Positions 43,281 to 52,086 of a stretch of 64,000 nucleotides of DNA are shown here, one piece after another. The DNA lies in NCBI RefSeq assembly GCF_013177675.1, contig NZ_CP042652.1, positions 1,798,001-1,862,000 of the forward strand. Direction: 5' to 3'. The DNA is from Arcobacter acticola (GTDB taxonomy: Bacteria; Campylobacterota; Campylobacteria; Campylobacterales; Arcobacteraceae). The number at the start of each line of letters is the position of its first letter. The stretch's first letter is position 1. Under the pieces are notes generated by a model. The model worked only from the letters and a program-made list of their open reading frames with translations. It did no database searches and was not told the DNA's origin. Made by a program: the position numbers and the translations under genes.

Positions 43281-44273
43281 ATGATTAAATTAATAAAAAA
43301 AGAAAACGAGATAGACATCAGCTTGCCTTTTTTTGCTCAAGAAAAATATTTAGAAACAAAAAGTCCTAATTATGGTTGGTTTGTTTCTGAAAATTTCATA
43401 CTTCCTTTTGTTTTATTTACTACATATATATTTAAAAGAATAGTTTTTACAACTGAACTAATAAATAAACATAATTCATCAATAGAAGAAGAAATAGCTT
43501 TTTTAAATAATATGCAAGATTATATTAAAAAAAACAATATCTGTGACTTTATACATAAACCTCAACCTAGTGCTATTTTTAGAGCTTATCCAAAAAACGC
43601 AAATGCATTTAGATGGGGAACTTTTCAACTTCCAATAGATAGTGATTTTGATAATATGCTTGTAAAAGTATCAAGTTCTCAAAGAAAATATGTTAGACAT
43701 GCAATTAGAGACAATGTAACAATAACAAAAACAGATGATTATGAAGAAGTATATAACTTATGTAATGAAACCTTATCTAGACAAAAAATTCAATTACTTA
43801 TAGATAAAGAAGAATTTACTCATCAATATAAAAATTTACATCCTCAAAATATGATTATGTTCAAAGCTACTTATGAAAATGAAGTACAAGGTGTAATAGT
43901 AATATTTTTTGATGATAATACTGCATTTGCTGAATACGCAGGAAGTATCCCAAGACCTAAAAATGGTTCTTTGAAACTTTTGCATTTATATGCGATGCAG
44001 TATCTTGCTCAAAATCATAATTTAACAAATTTCGATTTTCTAGGTGCTGTACCTGATATTATCGAAGATGCAAAAGAATCTGGTATTCAAAAGTTTAAAA
44101 AAGAATTTGGGGCAGAGATAAAAGAAGGTTATCAATTTACTGTAATTTTTAAGCCAATTAAATATTTTCTTTTTAATTTCACTCTAAAAATGCATCTTTT
44201 ATCAAAAGGTGTAAAATATGTTGATCCAGTTGAAAGGGATAGAAGATTATCTAAATCTAGATTGAAAGTTTGA
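43281..44273 (+). CDS. FemAB/GNAT-like acyltransferase
   Basis: A 330-residue soluble protein. The pattern KVSSSQRKYVRHAIRDNVTITKTDDYEEVYNLCNETLSRQKI and TYENEVQGVIVIFFDDNTAFAEYAGSIPRPKNGSLKLLHLYAMQYLAQNH is that of the FemABX/lipid II aminoacyltransferase group of GNAT-fold enzymes. It may add amino acids or other acyl groups to peptidoglycan or polysaccharide precursors. The donor is unknown. Stands alone, with a good GAGG site upstream. Confidence 0.75.
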   Translation: MIKLIKKENEIDISLPFFAQEKYLETKSPNYGWFVSENFILPFVLFTTYIFKRIVFTTELINKHNSSIEEEIAFLNNMQDYIKKNNICDFIHKPQPSAIFRAYPKNANAFRWGTFQLPIDSDFDNMLVKVSSSQRKYVRHAIRDNVTITKTDDYEEVYNLCNETLSRQKIQLLIDKEEFTHQYKNLHPQNMIMFKATYENEVQGVIVIFFDDNTAFAEYAGSIPRPKNGSLKLLHLYAMQYLAQNHNLTNFDFLGAVPDIIEDAKESGIQKFKKEFGAEIKEGYQFTVIFKPIKYFLFNFTLKMHLLSKGVKYVDPVERDRRLSKSRLKV

Positions 44274-44289
44274 TTTTTTTATAAGTATT

Positions 44290-44319
44290 TAATCTAACCT
44301 CTTGTTAAAGGTTAGATTA
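44290..44319. terminator. Bidirectional terminator between the FemAB-like and lipoprotein genes
   Basis: Perfect 11-bp arms TAATCTAACCT and AGGTTAGATTA with an 8-base loop. Confidence 0.85.
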
Positions 44320-44332
44320 AAATTACTATATA

Positions 44333-44881
44333 TTAATTTAAAAGTGTTGGAAAATCTTTATGATTTATGATTTCACCAATTAATTGTTTTATTGTTGGAC
44401 TGAAAGATGTTCCCATATTATTACAAGCTGTTGTTGCTAAATATGATGATGGATAATCTCTTTTTGTATTAACTGTAATTGATTTTCCAGTTGTTGACGT
44501 TACAGTTACATTTATTTCCCAATATGCATTTCCAAGCATTGAACTTCCATAAACTTTATTTACATTTCCACTGATTTTTAAATCAGAATTTTTATCATAA
44601 ACTCCAGCCATTTTTAACTCAGATAACAAAGCCTCTTTTATATATTCTGAAAATGGCTCACCTTTTGGAGTAGATATTGTTTCTGCTAATCTACACATTA
44701 CACTACTTTCTCCAACATTTGTAGCTGTGAAGTTTCCAACATCTAATTTTAACTCTTTATAATCTCTTAATGTTGACACATTATCTGCTGATACATTATA
44801 TTCAGATGTTTTTATACCACAACCTGTAAAAAGTAATGTTGCTAATGCCACACTTGATACTACTAGTAATTTTGTTTTCAT
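44333..44881 (-). CDS. Lipoprotein of unknown function
   Basis: A 182-residue lipoprotein with the lipobox LFTGC near residue 21. The mature protein is beta-rich (SEYNVSADNVSTLRDYKELKLDVGNFTATN, YWEINVTVTSTTGKSITVNTKRDY) and has Cys residues in SVMCRLAE and TTACNNMG that may form a disulfide. It shows no conserved catalytic pattern. Its promoter carries two GAGTCATTTG repeats (44914-44945) shared with the WYL gene, so it may belong to the WYL regulon. Confidence 0.8.
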   Translation of the reverse strand: MKTKLLVVSSVALATLLFTGCGIKTSEYNVSADNVSTLRDYKELKLDVGNFTATNVGESSVMCRLAETISTPKGEPFSEYIKEALLSELKMAGVYDKNSDLKISGNVNKVYGSSMLGNAYWEINVTVTSTTGKSITVNTKRDYPSSYLATTACNNMGTSFSPTIKQLIGEIINHKDFPTLLN

Positions 44882-45233
44882 AAATTATTTTCCTTTGTTA
44901 ATAAAATTATTAAATTATATCAAGCAAATGACTCTCAAATGACTCTTTTTTGATAATTTATCTATTTTTTATGTGCAACTTTTGTACATTTTGATAAATA
45001 ATATGTTTTTTATCTCTACTATTAATATCAAACAAAATTATTGATACATTTATAGATAAATTTATTGAAAGTAAATTCAATAATTAATATTTGATTTAGT
45101 GTAGTTATTATTTATAAAATACACTCTTATTTTAATTATTAATTCATAAAATAGAGATAACAATATAAATGATTTATAAAAACTACATTTTCTAATAATT
45201 TATAATATAATTAATAAAAAATAGGAGTTTAAA
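44882..45233. other. AT-rich spacer holding two divergent promoters
   Basis: No reading frame of note. The left part (44914-44945) is the lipoprotein promoter listed separately. The right part holds TATAAT at 45201-45206 and TAGGAG before the thioredoxin-like gene. The middle is very AT-rich and has no strong inverted repeat. Confidence 0.5.
44914..44945 (-). promoter_or_regulatory. Lipoprotein promoter with two GAGTCATTTG repeats
   Basis: Minus strand: GAGTCATTTG at 44945-44936, one A, GAGTCATTTG at 44934-44925, five bases, TATAAT at 44919-44914. The 11-bp period places the two repeats on the same face of the helix. The same arrangement occurs before the WYL gene at 53042-53073. Confidence 0.7.
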
Positions 45234-45617
45234 ATGAAAAAATTTATATTACTTTGTTTATTGGCAATTTCAGTTTTTGCAGGCTCTATAAATTTTGAAA
45301 AAGATTTAGATAGTGCAAAGCAAAAAGCCATTGCCCAAAACAAAAAACTTATGATTATGTATTCATCACCTACTTGTCCTGAATGTAATTATATGAAGAA
45401 AAAGGTTTTAAAAGATGAACAAATCGCATCTTATGTAAATGAAAACTTTGTTTCAGTTATCATGGATATACATGAAGATGAAAAAATCTTACCTTATAAA
45501 TTTATAGGTATTCCTACATTCTATTTTGCAAATGCAACAAATATGGAATTAATTGGTAAAAAAATTGGTGGAACAAGAGAAGAACAATTTTTAGAAATAG
45601 CTAAAAGCATAAAATAG
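45234..45617 (+). CDS. Periplasmic thioredoxin-like protein
   Basis: A 127-residue exported thioredoxin-fold protein. A signal peptide (FILLCLLAISVFAGSINF) is followed by a CPEC active site in MIMYSSPTCPECNYMKKKVL near residue 46 and a cis-Pro segment FIGIPTFYFA. CPEC instead of CPYC resembles SoxW/DsbD-partner proteins. The likely role is periplasmic disulfide or sulfur-related redox chemistry. It precedes the pentapeptide-repeat gene by 9 bp. Confidence 0.85.
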   Translation: MKKFILLCLLAISVFAGSINFEKDLDSAKQKAIAQNKKLMIMYSSPTCPECNYMKKKVLKDEQIASYVNENFVSVIMDIHEDEKILPYKFIGIPTFYFANATNMELIGKKIGGTREEQFLEIAKSIK

Positions 45618-45626
45618 GATAATCAT

Positions 45627-46220
45627 ATGAAAACAATATTAATAGCCTTAGCATTAGTATCATCACTTTACTCTTTTGATCAAAATCATTTACAAAAATT
45701 TTTAGATACAAAGGATTGTCCAAACTGTGATTTAAGTGGCGCTGATTTAAGTAACAAAGATTTATCAGGTGCAAATCTAAGATCTAGTAATCTAACAGAT
45801 GCAAATTTTGAGAATAGTACTTTAGTAAAAGCAAATCTTTGGGGTGCAAATTTAAAAAATGCAAACATGAATAATACAAATGCTAGAGCTTCTAATTTTA
45901 CAGCAGCAGAATTAATCAATATCAAATGCGATAATACAACTTTCAAAGGAGTAAACTTCGCAAATGCCAACTTTGAGCAAGTATCATGTAAAGATGTATC
46001 TATTTGGTCAGCAAATTTTCTTGAAACAACTTTTGAAAATGTAGATTTTACAAACGCAGGGGCAGCATACGCAATTTTTAATGATGTGGATATGACAGAT
46101 TTAAATATCAAAGGAGCTATTTTTTGGAATGCAAAAGTAACAAATAGTACCTTAACAAAAGAAGCTTGTGAACATCTAAAAAAAGAAGAAGCTATAAGCG
46201 AAAATAACCAGTGTAATTAA
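45627..46220 (+). CDS. Exported pentapeptide-repeat protein
   Basis: A 197-residue protein with a signal peptide (TILIALALVSSLYSF) and about 20 A(D/N)LXX repeats forming a right-handed quadrilateral beta-helix (CDLSGADLSNKDLSGANLRSSNLTDANF and onwards). Cysteines at both ends of the helix (KDCPNCDLS, KEACEHLK, NNQCN) may lock the fold. Most exported members have no known function. Its stop codon lies in the left copy of the 26-bp direct repeat that bounds the inserted segment, so the gene itself is intact. Confidence 0.85.
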   Translation: MKTILIALALVSSLYSFDQNHLQKFLDTKDCPNCDLSGADLSNKDLSGANLRSSNLTDANFENSTLVKANLWGANLKNANMNNTNARASNFTAAELINIKCDNTTFKGVNFANANFEQVSCKDVSIWSANFLETTFENVDFTNAGAAYAIFNDVDMTDLNIKGAIFWNAKVTNSTLTKEACEHLKKEEAISENNQCN

Positions 46221-46238
46221 ATTTACACTGGTTATTTC
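46203..46238 (+). terminator. Terminator of the pentapeptide-repeat gene
   Basis: Arms AATAACCAGTGTAA (46203-46216) and TTTACACTGGTTATT (46222-46236) pair with a short TTAAA loop, overlapping the stop codon, and T-rich sequence follows. Its right half is the core of the 26-bp direct repeat. Confidence 0.75.
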
Positions 46239-46239
46239 A
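46214..46239. repeat. Left copy of the 26-bp direct repeat
   Basis: Identical to 49066-49091 (starts TAATTAAATTTACACTGGTT). It includes the last bases of the pentapeptide gene and half of its terminator. Confidence 0.9.
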
Positions 46240-46314
46240 TTTTTTTGAATCATTGGGGTAACTTTCCTTTTTTTCAATTATATCTATTTTGTAATTAAAA
46301 ATATTTATTTACAT

Positions 46315-47052
46315 TCATTTCAAAAATCCCATTTTAGCTATACTATTTTCATCTGTTTTTTTAAACTCAATTTCTTCTTTTACATATTCTAAAATTTCTT
46401 GATAGTCAAACTCTTTTTGGTTTAAAATTTTATTTATAAGATATTTTCTACTTACATTTTCTATTTGTCCACCACTTAAATCATAAGATGATAATTTGGT
46501 ATAAGTGCTATCATCTAAATCGTTAAGTTTTAATTTCCAAATAAACATTCTTGTTTTTGCTGTTGGTTTATCAAATTTGATTTTATTTAAAAATCTTCTT
46601 GAAAAAGCATCATCCATATTATCAATTAAGTTTGTTGTTGCCATAAAAATACCGTCAAAATTTTCTAATTCTTCTAATAATATATTTTGCATAGTATTAT
46701 TCATTTGCCCAACAGCATCTGTAACATCTAATCTTTTTGAAATTAATGCATCAGCTTCATTAAATAAAAGTATTGGTTTAGATTTTAAAATACAACAAGC
46801 TCTTCTATACTCATCAAAAATAGCTTTAGTATTCTTTTCACTCTCCCCTACCCATTTTGATTGTATAGAGCTAATATCTACTTTTAGAACATCTCTTTTT
46901 GTAAGTTTTGCAATTTCATATACAGATGCTGTTTTACCAGTTCCTGGATATCCATAAAATATAGAAACTATTCCTGATGGTAAATTTGCTTTTTTTAAAT
47001 CTTTTATGATTTTATTAAAGTTTTTAGAACTACATACATTTTTTAATGGTGT
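46315..47052 (-). pseudogene. AAA+ ATPase with the 5' end missing
   Basis: A continuous frame of 245 codons encodes a complete AAA+ ATPase domain (Walker A FYGYPGTGKT, Walker B LLFNEADALI, sensor 1 ATTN, arginine-finger region FSRRFLNKI), but it has no start codon before the domain. An in-frame stop (47055-47053) closes it upstream. The first ATG in the frame (46704) is after Walker B, so a protein from it cannot bind ATP. The gene therefore lost its 5' part, including the N-terminal domains that relatives have. The HipA-type gene follows 200 bp upstream. Confidence 0.8.
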
Positions 47053-47252
47053 TTAGTTATAGTAATGTTTTTTTACTAGTAGTATCAAAGTGTGATATTC
47101 AATTCTATATTAGGATTTAAGATATTCATTGATTTATATATTCAATTAGTATTCTTTTCGAAAAATTCATAAATATGAGTAAATTTTTTCAACTTACATT
47201 GGATACATTCATTAAATTGATTATAATAAATCTTCCATCTCAAATGTTTTTA

Positions 47253-48839
47253 TCATATTATCCAAGAATATGTTTTTAAATGCTCTACTCTTTCTTTATG
47301 AAACTTTGTTAATAACTCATGAAACTCAATTGGTGCTGTTGAAGCTTTCCAGTATGAACCTTCACCTATTCTTGTTTTTTGTTTCTTCTTATAAAAAGGT
47401 ATTGATCCTAAAGATTTAATTTCTTCAATATATTCAGGTAATTTCATTTCATATAATTTAGCTATTTTATAAGCTTCCTCTTTAAATTCTTTGAAATCAA
47501 CTTTTAAAATTTTACATAATGGTTTAAAATCATTAGGTCTAATATTTGATTGTTTTCCATTTATTGTTAGATGAGAATCATATCCTTTCGATGAATCGTA
47601 TATACCTGTACAAGCTACGTCATATAAAGGAGCAAAAAATATTAAATCTTTATCATAAATTAATGATAAATTTTTTGTATGCATATCTTCATGTTGAATA
47701 ATTACAGAATATACATAATGTTTTAATAACTCCATTCTTTCTTTTGGGCTGATTAATTCTTTTTCAATTCTTTCAAAAAGTCTTTCACTAGTTGTATCAT
47801 ATTTATTTTCACTTCTTAAGCCTAAAAATACTGCAAATGTAGATTTTGCATATCGATGAAAACCTAATCTATCAAATCTTTTTACAATATAATGAAACTC
47901 TTCATCTTTTTCATTCTTTACAATTGCACTATATGGAACTCTAAATCCTAAAGTATTCTTTGCAAAAGACATAAATAGATGTTCGTTTAAAGAAATATGA
48001 GGAAAGTAGTTGTCATTATCTTTATTTGCTTTAGGTTTGCTATATGGTTTTAATATATAGGCATGAGCTGAGTCATCTAACTTTATATTTCTTTTTTCAA
48101 AATCAATATTGATTAATTTTTTATATTGAAATCCAGATATTCCATGAGCTTTTCTCATTTCTTGTTTTGAAATATCGTATCCATCAGGGAATAGTAATGA
48201 ATCTTCTATATCTACTGTAAAATTGTTTAATACATTTATTTTAGGATTATTAGCTAAAATCTCATTTAATGAAGAAAGATAGCTAGGATTAGAAGATGTA
48301 GTATTATCAATATCTTTTGTTTTAGAAAAATATAAATCTCCAATATTATCTTCAAGCATTGTTAAGATATGAAATTCATCTGCAGTTTTTGAAGTTGTTT
48401 CTAAAATTTCTCTATTAATTCCTTCTGGAATATTCTCTTCAAATACTGCAGGGATATTATCAAAATCAAAAGCTTTAATTTGTAGATTTAATGTAGGAAT
48501 AGCTTTTGATTTATTTATTAAGAATTCATTTTCATAATAAAACCTATATCTATCTTTTAGTTTAAAAAGTATCCCTGCAATTTCATCATTTTTAACTACA
48601 TAGATAAATTCAAATCTTCTATAATTTGAAACAATATCATTTATTGCATATTCAGTAGAAGATGCTTGTCCTATAACACTTACTCTATTTGTATCAATTA
48701 ATTGCTTTAGCTCTTTTTGAAGAGTTCTTGGTGTAATTTTAAATTTATCTAATTTACTAATTAATTTTTTTAAGCTAATGTATTTATTTTCTTCTGTAAG
48801 TATTCTTAAAATATCTATTAATATGGGTTTTATTGTCAT
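47253..48839 (-). CDS. HipA-type kinase with fused N-terminal winged helix
   Basis: A 528-residue protein. Residues 1-75 resemble a winged helix (ILRILTEENKYISLKKLISKLDKFKITPRTLQKELKQLI). The rest is HipA-like: P-loop GISGFQYKKLI near 235, AYILKPY with the ATP-contact Lys, catalytic QHEDMHTKNLSLIY near 387 (HxDxHxKN), and PLYDVAC. HipA toxins phosphorylate glutamyl-tRNA synthetase or relatives. There is no separate hipB or hipS gene, so the DNA-binding part may act in cis. AAAGGAAATAT precedes the ATG. It lies inside the direct-repeat segment. Confidence 0.85.
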   Translation of the reverse strand: MTIKPILIDILRILTEENKYISLKKLISKLDKFKITPRTLQKELKQLIDTNRVSVIGQASSTEYAINDIVSNYRRFEFIYVVKNDEIAGILFKLKDRYRFYYENEFLINKSKAIPTLNLQIKAFDFDNIPAVFEENIPEGINREILETTSKTADEFHILTMLEDNIGDLYFSKTKDIDNTTSSNPSYLSSLNEILANNPKINVLNNFTVDIEDSLLFPDGYDISKQEMRKAHGISGFQYKKLINIDFEKRNIKLDDSAHAYILKPYSKPKANKDNDNYFPHISLNEHLFMSFAKNTLGFRVPYSAIVKNEKDEEFHYIVKRFDRLGFHRYAKSTFAVFLGLRSENKYDTTSERLFERIEKELISPKERMELLKHYVYSVIIQHEDMHTKNLSLIYDKDLIFFAPLYDVACTGIYDSSKGYDSHLTINGKQSNIRPNDFKPLCKILKVDFKEFKEEAYKIAKLYEMKLPEYIEEIKSLGSIPFYKKKQKTRIGEGSYWKASTAPIEFHELLTKFHKERVEHLKTYSWII

Positions 48840-49065
48840 ATATTTCCTTTAAGCTTATTACGAATTACTTTTATATTTATTTAAGATTATATAATAATAA
48901 ATACAAAAAATCAATATAATATTAAAATAATCTTATGATTGTTCGTGATATGCTTTAATAATTCCTTTAATAAAATTCACTACATTTGTTAATTTATTAA
49001 AGCTTTTAATTATTACAGTATTCCCAAATAGGTGAAGTTTTTGAACCCTTATTACAAATTTTCTT

Positions 49066-49091
49066 TAATTAAATTTACACTGGTTATTTCA
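49066..49091. repeat. Right copy of the 26-bp direct repeat
   Basis: Identical to 46214-46239; the bases before and after differ, so the repeat is exactly 26 bp. Confidence 0.9.
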
Positions 49092-49131
49092 ATATTTCAA
49101 TTTAAAATGTTTTCCGCTGTTTCTTTTTAGT

Positions 49132-49491
49132 TTAAGGTAGCTTATCTATAACTTTTAAACATTGTGTTTTAAACTTAGGAAGACCAAATCTAATTATCCA
49201 TTCGATAATAGATAAGTTTACACCTTCATAATCATGTGCAATATATGTTCTCACATCATAAAGACCTTTTAAATCATCTTTATCAAATTTATCTAATATA
49301 TCATCAGCATGAGATTGTTTTAATTTATTAAATTGTTCAGCTATAGCTGTTAGATGCATAAGTATTGCAGGTCTTGAAGTAACTAGGTCTTCTAAAGCAG
49401 CAGAAATAGTTCCATTATTTTTTACAATTTCTTCTATATATTCTATTTTTTCAATAATCAAATATATTTTAGAAATAGATTCTTTAGACAT
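49132..49491 (-). CDS. HEPN-domain toxin, HepT-like
   Basis: A protein of 119 residues of the DUF86/HEPN family. The RNase-type motif is R-x4-H, in VRTYIAHDYE near residue 92, with the Tyr that MntA AMPylates in HepT systems three residues further. The rest is helical, as in known HepT. I chose ATG 49491; a TTG five codons upstream is the alternative. It overlaps the last codons of the MNT gene by 8 bp. Confidence 0.88.
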   Translation of the reverse strand: MSKESISKIYLIIEKIEYIEEIVKNNGTISAALEDLVTSRPAILMHLTAIAEQFNKLKQSHADDILDKFDKDDLKGLYDVRTYIAHDYEGVNLSIIEWIIRFGLPKFKTQCLKVIDKLP

Positions 49492-49795
49492 AAATAGTTC
49501 TATCAATAATAAATTTTTTTGCAGTTTTTCCCATACCTGAACTATCTGCTAAATCAACAGGTATTCCAAAGATAGTACTAATTTCTTGTTTTATTTCATT
49601 TATTCTACTAACAGCTTTAAAACCATATTTTGCAGCAAAATCAGGGGTAGATTCAACTAATATATCCACATCACTATTTGGTGTTGCTTCATCTCTTGAG
49701 TATGAACCAAATAATCCTTTTATAATGAAACCCTCTTTACTATAAAGAGGTTTTAGTTCTTTTAGTTTTAAAATTATTTCATTTTTTTGAATCAT
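49484..49795 (-). CDS. MNT-type nucleotidyltransferase antitoxin, MntA-like
   Basis: A 103-residue minimal nucleotidyltransferase. The signature GLFGSYSRDEATPNSDVDILVES (GSxSR and DxD, near residues 29-48) is complete, with the third acidic region around EISTIFGIPVDLAD. MntA neutralises HepT by adding AMP residues to the Tyr next to the HEPN motif. The gene order (MntA first, HepT second, overlapping) is the classic module. Confidence 0.9.
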   Translation of the reverse strand: MIQKNEIILKLKELKPLYSKEGFIIKGLFGSYSRDEATPNSDVDILVESTPDFAAKYGFKAVSRINEIKQEISTIFGIPVDLADSSGMGKTAKKFIIDRTIYV

Positions 49796-49922
49796 TATTT
49801 ACCTTTGTTTTTTTGTATTATAGCATAACAAAATTTTTGTTCATTATTGTTTATATCTCTTTTGATTTAAACAATCTGCAATAATATAGATTTTGAAAGC
49901 TTATGGGTTGGGATTTCTTTTC

Positions 49923-50165
49923 CTAAGACTCACTTCTTATCGAATCCCTTTGTATTATTTTTTTCATAGGATTATTTGGGCATCTTGACTGTTTTAATTT
50001 ATAATTAGTCATTGGATTTAGAGTTGATTTTAACTCATAAGCACAATTTTCATTTCCTATTTCTTAAAAATTGCACCTAAATAGATTTCATCATCATTTA
50101 TATTATCTATTTTTACTTTTCTATGTATTTATCACAAAATCTAATATAATCTTTGCTCCTGCCAT
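49923..50165 (-). pseudogene. Decayed small gene with frameshifts
   Basis: A strong AAAAGGAGGTTTAAG site precedes ATG 50165, but the frame stops after MAGAKIILDFVINT. Coding-like stretches continue in other frames (KIDNINDDEIYLGAIFKK and then ENCAYELKSTLNPMTNYKLK and onwards to a stop at 49925-49923). Together they suggest a gene of about 80 residues broken by two shifts. I do not recognise the protein. The region 49796-50299 holds nothing else coding. Confidence 0.45.
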
Positions 50166-50299
50166 CTTAAACCTCCTTTTCTTTTTTATAAAAAAATTAT
50201 GGAACGATTTGAAATGTTTTTAAAGCAAAATTTATTTTATTTATTATTCTTTTTTTCCTATGTGTTTTTTCTATTTGAAGTTCATTTAACATTTTAAGA

Positions 50300-50806
50300 T
50301 TAATTCTTTTGATAAATTAAATTAAAAAATATTTTATTTATATCTTTGATAATAATATTGGCTAAATGTATATTAGATTCTTCATTAAATTTATTCAAGT
50401 CGTCTAAAAAACCATTAGCATAAAAATCAATTAATACTTTTTCATTTGCTGAAATACAATTTAACAATAAAGTTTTTACATTTTGAAACTCTTGAAAATT
50501 TATTTTTTCTACTATTTGTTCAAATATTTCATCTTCTTCTTTAAATAATGATAAAAACTCTTCTTTTGTTATCATTTCCTGATTTTTCATAATTTTATAC
50601 ATAAAACTATCATTCATATAACTTTGTTTATCTTTATAACTTATCTCTTTTGTTAATGGATTTTTAGCAAAAGTGTCAAATTCATCTTTCATTTCAATTT
50701 CCATAATTTTGAATTTTTCACTATTTTCCCAAAAATTATTTTTATCTAATCCACATTCCTTTGAAAGTAATTCACTCATTCTATTAAGATCAATTTTATT
50801 TCCCAT
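50300..50806 (-). CDS. Unknown helical protein downstream of the nuclease gene
   Basis: A 168-residue all-helical protein (RMSELLSKECGLDKNNFWENSEKF, FEQIVEKINFQEFQNVKTLLLNCISA) with no membrane segment, catalytic motif or recognised domain. It begins 15 bp after the PD-(D/E)XK gene, with AAAAGGAATAATTAAA before the ATG, so they are surely cotranscribed. In such operons the small partner may be an immunity, specificity or effector subunit, but nothing in the sequence decides this. Confidence 0.6.
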   Translation of the reverse strand: MGNKIDLNRMSELLSKECGLDKNNFWENSEKFKIMEIEMKDEFDTFAKNPLTKEISYKDKQSYMNDSFMYKIMKNQEMITKEEFLSLFKEEDEIFEQIVEKINFQEFQNVKTLLLNCISANEKVLIDFYANGFLDDLNKFNEESNIHLANIIIKDINKIFFNLIYQKN

Positions 50807-50820
50807 TTTAATTATTCCTT

Positions 50821-52029
50821 TTAGTTTAATTCTTTAACTATAATATCCATATAACTTTTTATTTCATTATAAATATTTTCAACAATTTTATCTAATTTAT
50901 CATTATCAAAAATGTCATAAGTTGGCTCTTCATAATCTTTGCAAAAATTTAATGCATATTTTGATTCACAATATCTAGCATTTTTATATTTGTATTTAAA
51001 ATCTATTAATTTAGCTAATTTTTCTATATCACTTTTACTTTCAAATTCAATTTGATATTTAAAATTAGATTTAGAATAAGAATAAATTAAAAAATAAAAA
51101 TTATTTTTATTTAAATTAAGTCTTAATCCTAAATCATTATCTTTTGTTCTTTTCTCATAAATTTCTTTTATTAAATCATCTGTTGAACTATCTTTTATAG
51201 AAAAATTATATCCCTCCATTCCCCAATTTTTCTTATTTTTTAAATATTCTTCAAGTTTAATAGTTAAACTCTTCCAAAATAAGAATTCTCTTTCTGCCCA
51301 AACTTTAGCTAAACCTTTTGACATTCTTGTTGCTGCTATTGCCATTTTTGGAGTATTTATAATTTCGATTATTTCCATTTGCATTTCCTGTGTTGTTTGA
51401 TTTGTGATATTTAATATTAAATTTTTATATTGAAAAAGACTTTCCCTTATTATTGGTAAATTTGCACTTTTTTCTATGGATTTTTCAATAAAATTTAATA
51501 TATTAGATTGAAAAGAAATTCTTTCATATTCAACTTCTTTTGCACTTTTTTCATCGGCATCTCTACCATCTAAAGTTAAATAATAGATTTTAAAAAACTT
51601 TTTATCTTGCTTTTTTGCATATTCAAAATAATCACTTAATTGTTTATCTTGATCTGTTGCATCTATTTTCATTTCAATTGCAATATAATAATCATCATTT
51701 TCAATAGTAAAATCTATCCTTCTATTAGCGTCTATTAAATTTTCTCTACCTACTTTTACATTTTCAAAATCAAAATCTTCAATTTTTAGAACTTCATCTA
51801 TAAAAATTCTTAAATATTTATCATCTTGATAATGTGTACCTTTTGGATTGATAAATTCATATAAAAAAGCTGAATGCGTATTAACTTCCAATCTTTCCAT
51901 TTTTAAAATAGAAAAAATATTAAACTTATCTCCTCTATGCTTTTGTAACTCTTCAATAAGTTCTATTTTTCCATATAACTTAATTAAAGCTTTTTCTAGT
52001 TCTTTAAAATCTATATTTTTATCACTCAT
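50821..52029 (-). CDS. PD-(D/E)XK nuclease-like protein
   Basis: A 402-residue protein. The nuclease core is at residues 95-160: RRIDFTIENDDYYIAIEMKIDATDQDKQLSDYFEYAKK carries the D...ExK signature (Asp in RIDF, Glu and Lys in IEMK), preceded by a Glu-containing helix in the HSAFLYEF region. The C-terminal half is a helical and charged region of unknown role. No methyltransferase is near, so a stand-alone nuclease or a DNA-repair/defence role is possible. It follows the WYL gene at 58 bp on the same strand. Confidence 0.75.
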   Translation of the reverse strand: MSDKNIDFKELEKALIKLYGKIELIEELQKHRGDKFNIFSILKMERLEVNTHSAFLYEFINPKGTHYQDDKYLRIFIDEVLKIEDFDFENVKVGRENLIDANRRIDFTIENDDYYIAIEMKIDATDQDKQLSDYFEYAKKQDKKFFKIYYLTLDGRDADEKSAKEVEYERISFQSNILNFIEKSIEKSANLPIIRESLFQYKNLILNITNQTTQEMQMEIIEIINTPKMAIAATRMSKGLAKVWAEREFLFWKSLTIKLEEYLKNKKNWGMEGYNFSIKDSSTDDLIKEIYEKRTKDNDLGLRLNLNKNNFYFLIYSYSKSNFKYQIEFESKSDIEKLAKLIDFKYKYKNARYCESKYALNFCKDYEEPTYDIFDNDKLDKIVENIYNEIKSYMDIIVKELN

Positions 52030-52086
52030 TTCAACAATTCCTTTTTAATTTACTAAATCTTATCATACACGAATAACCAAGTAAGG

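Larger units (their letters stand above)
46214..49091. mobile_element. 2.9-kb segment bounded by 26-bp direct repeats
   Basis: The segment between the two identical repeats contains a 5'-truncated AAA+ ATPase and a HipA-type kinase, and nothing else recognisable. Because the right repeat lacks the left half of the terminator palindrome, the insertion appears to have duplicated one half-site, as at an attachment site. No integrase is present, so this is either a remnant of an integrated element or a duplication-bounded insertion. The boundaries are seen directly; the mechanism is inferred. Confidence 0.7.

Noticed and set aside
45686-46111. Minus-strand frame opposite the pentapeptide repeats
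   Set aside because: Repetitive codon pattern of the repeats keeps the opposite frame open; no independent signal.
46505-46957. Plus-strand frame opposite the AAA+ remnant
   Set aside because: It is the antisense shadow of the conserved ATPase segment, with no ribosome-binding site and no family resemblance.
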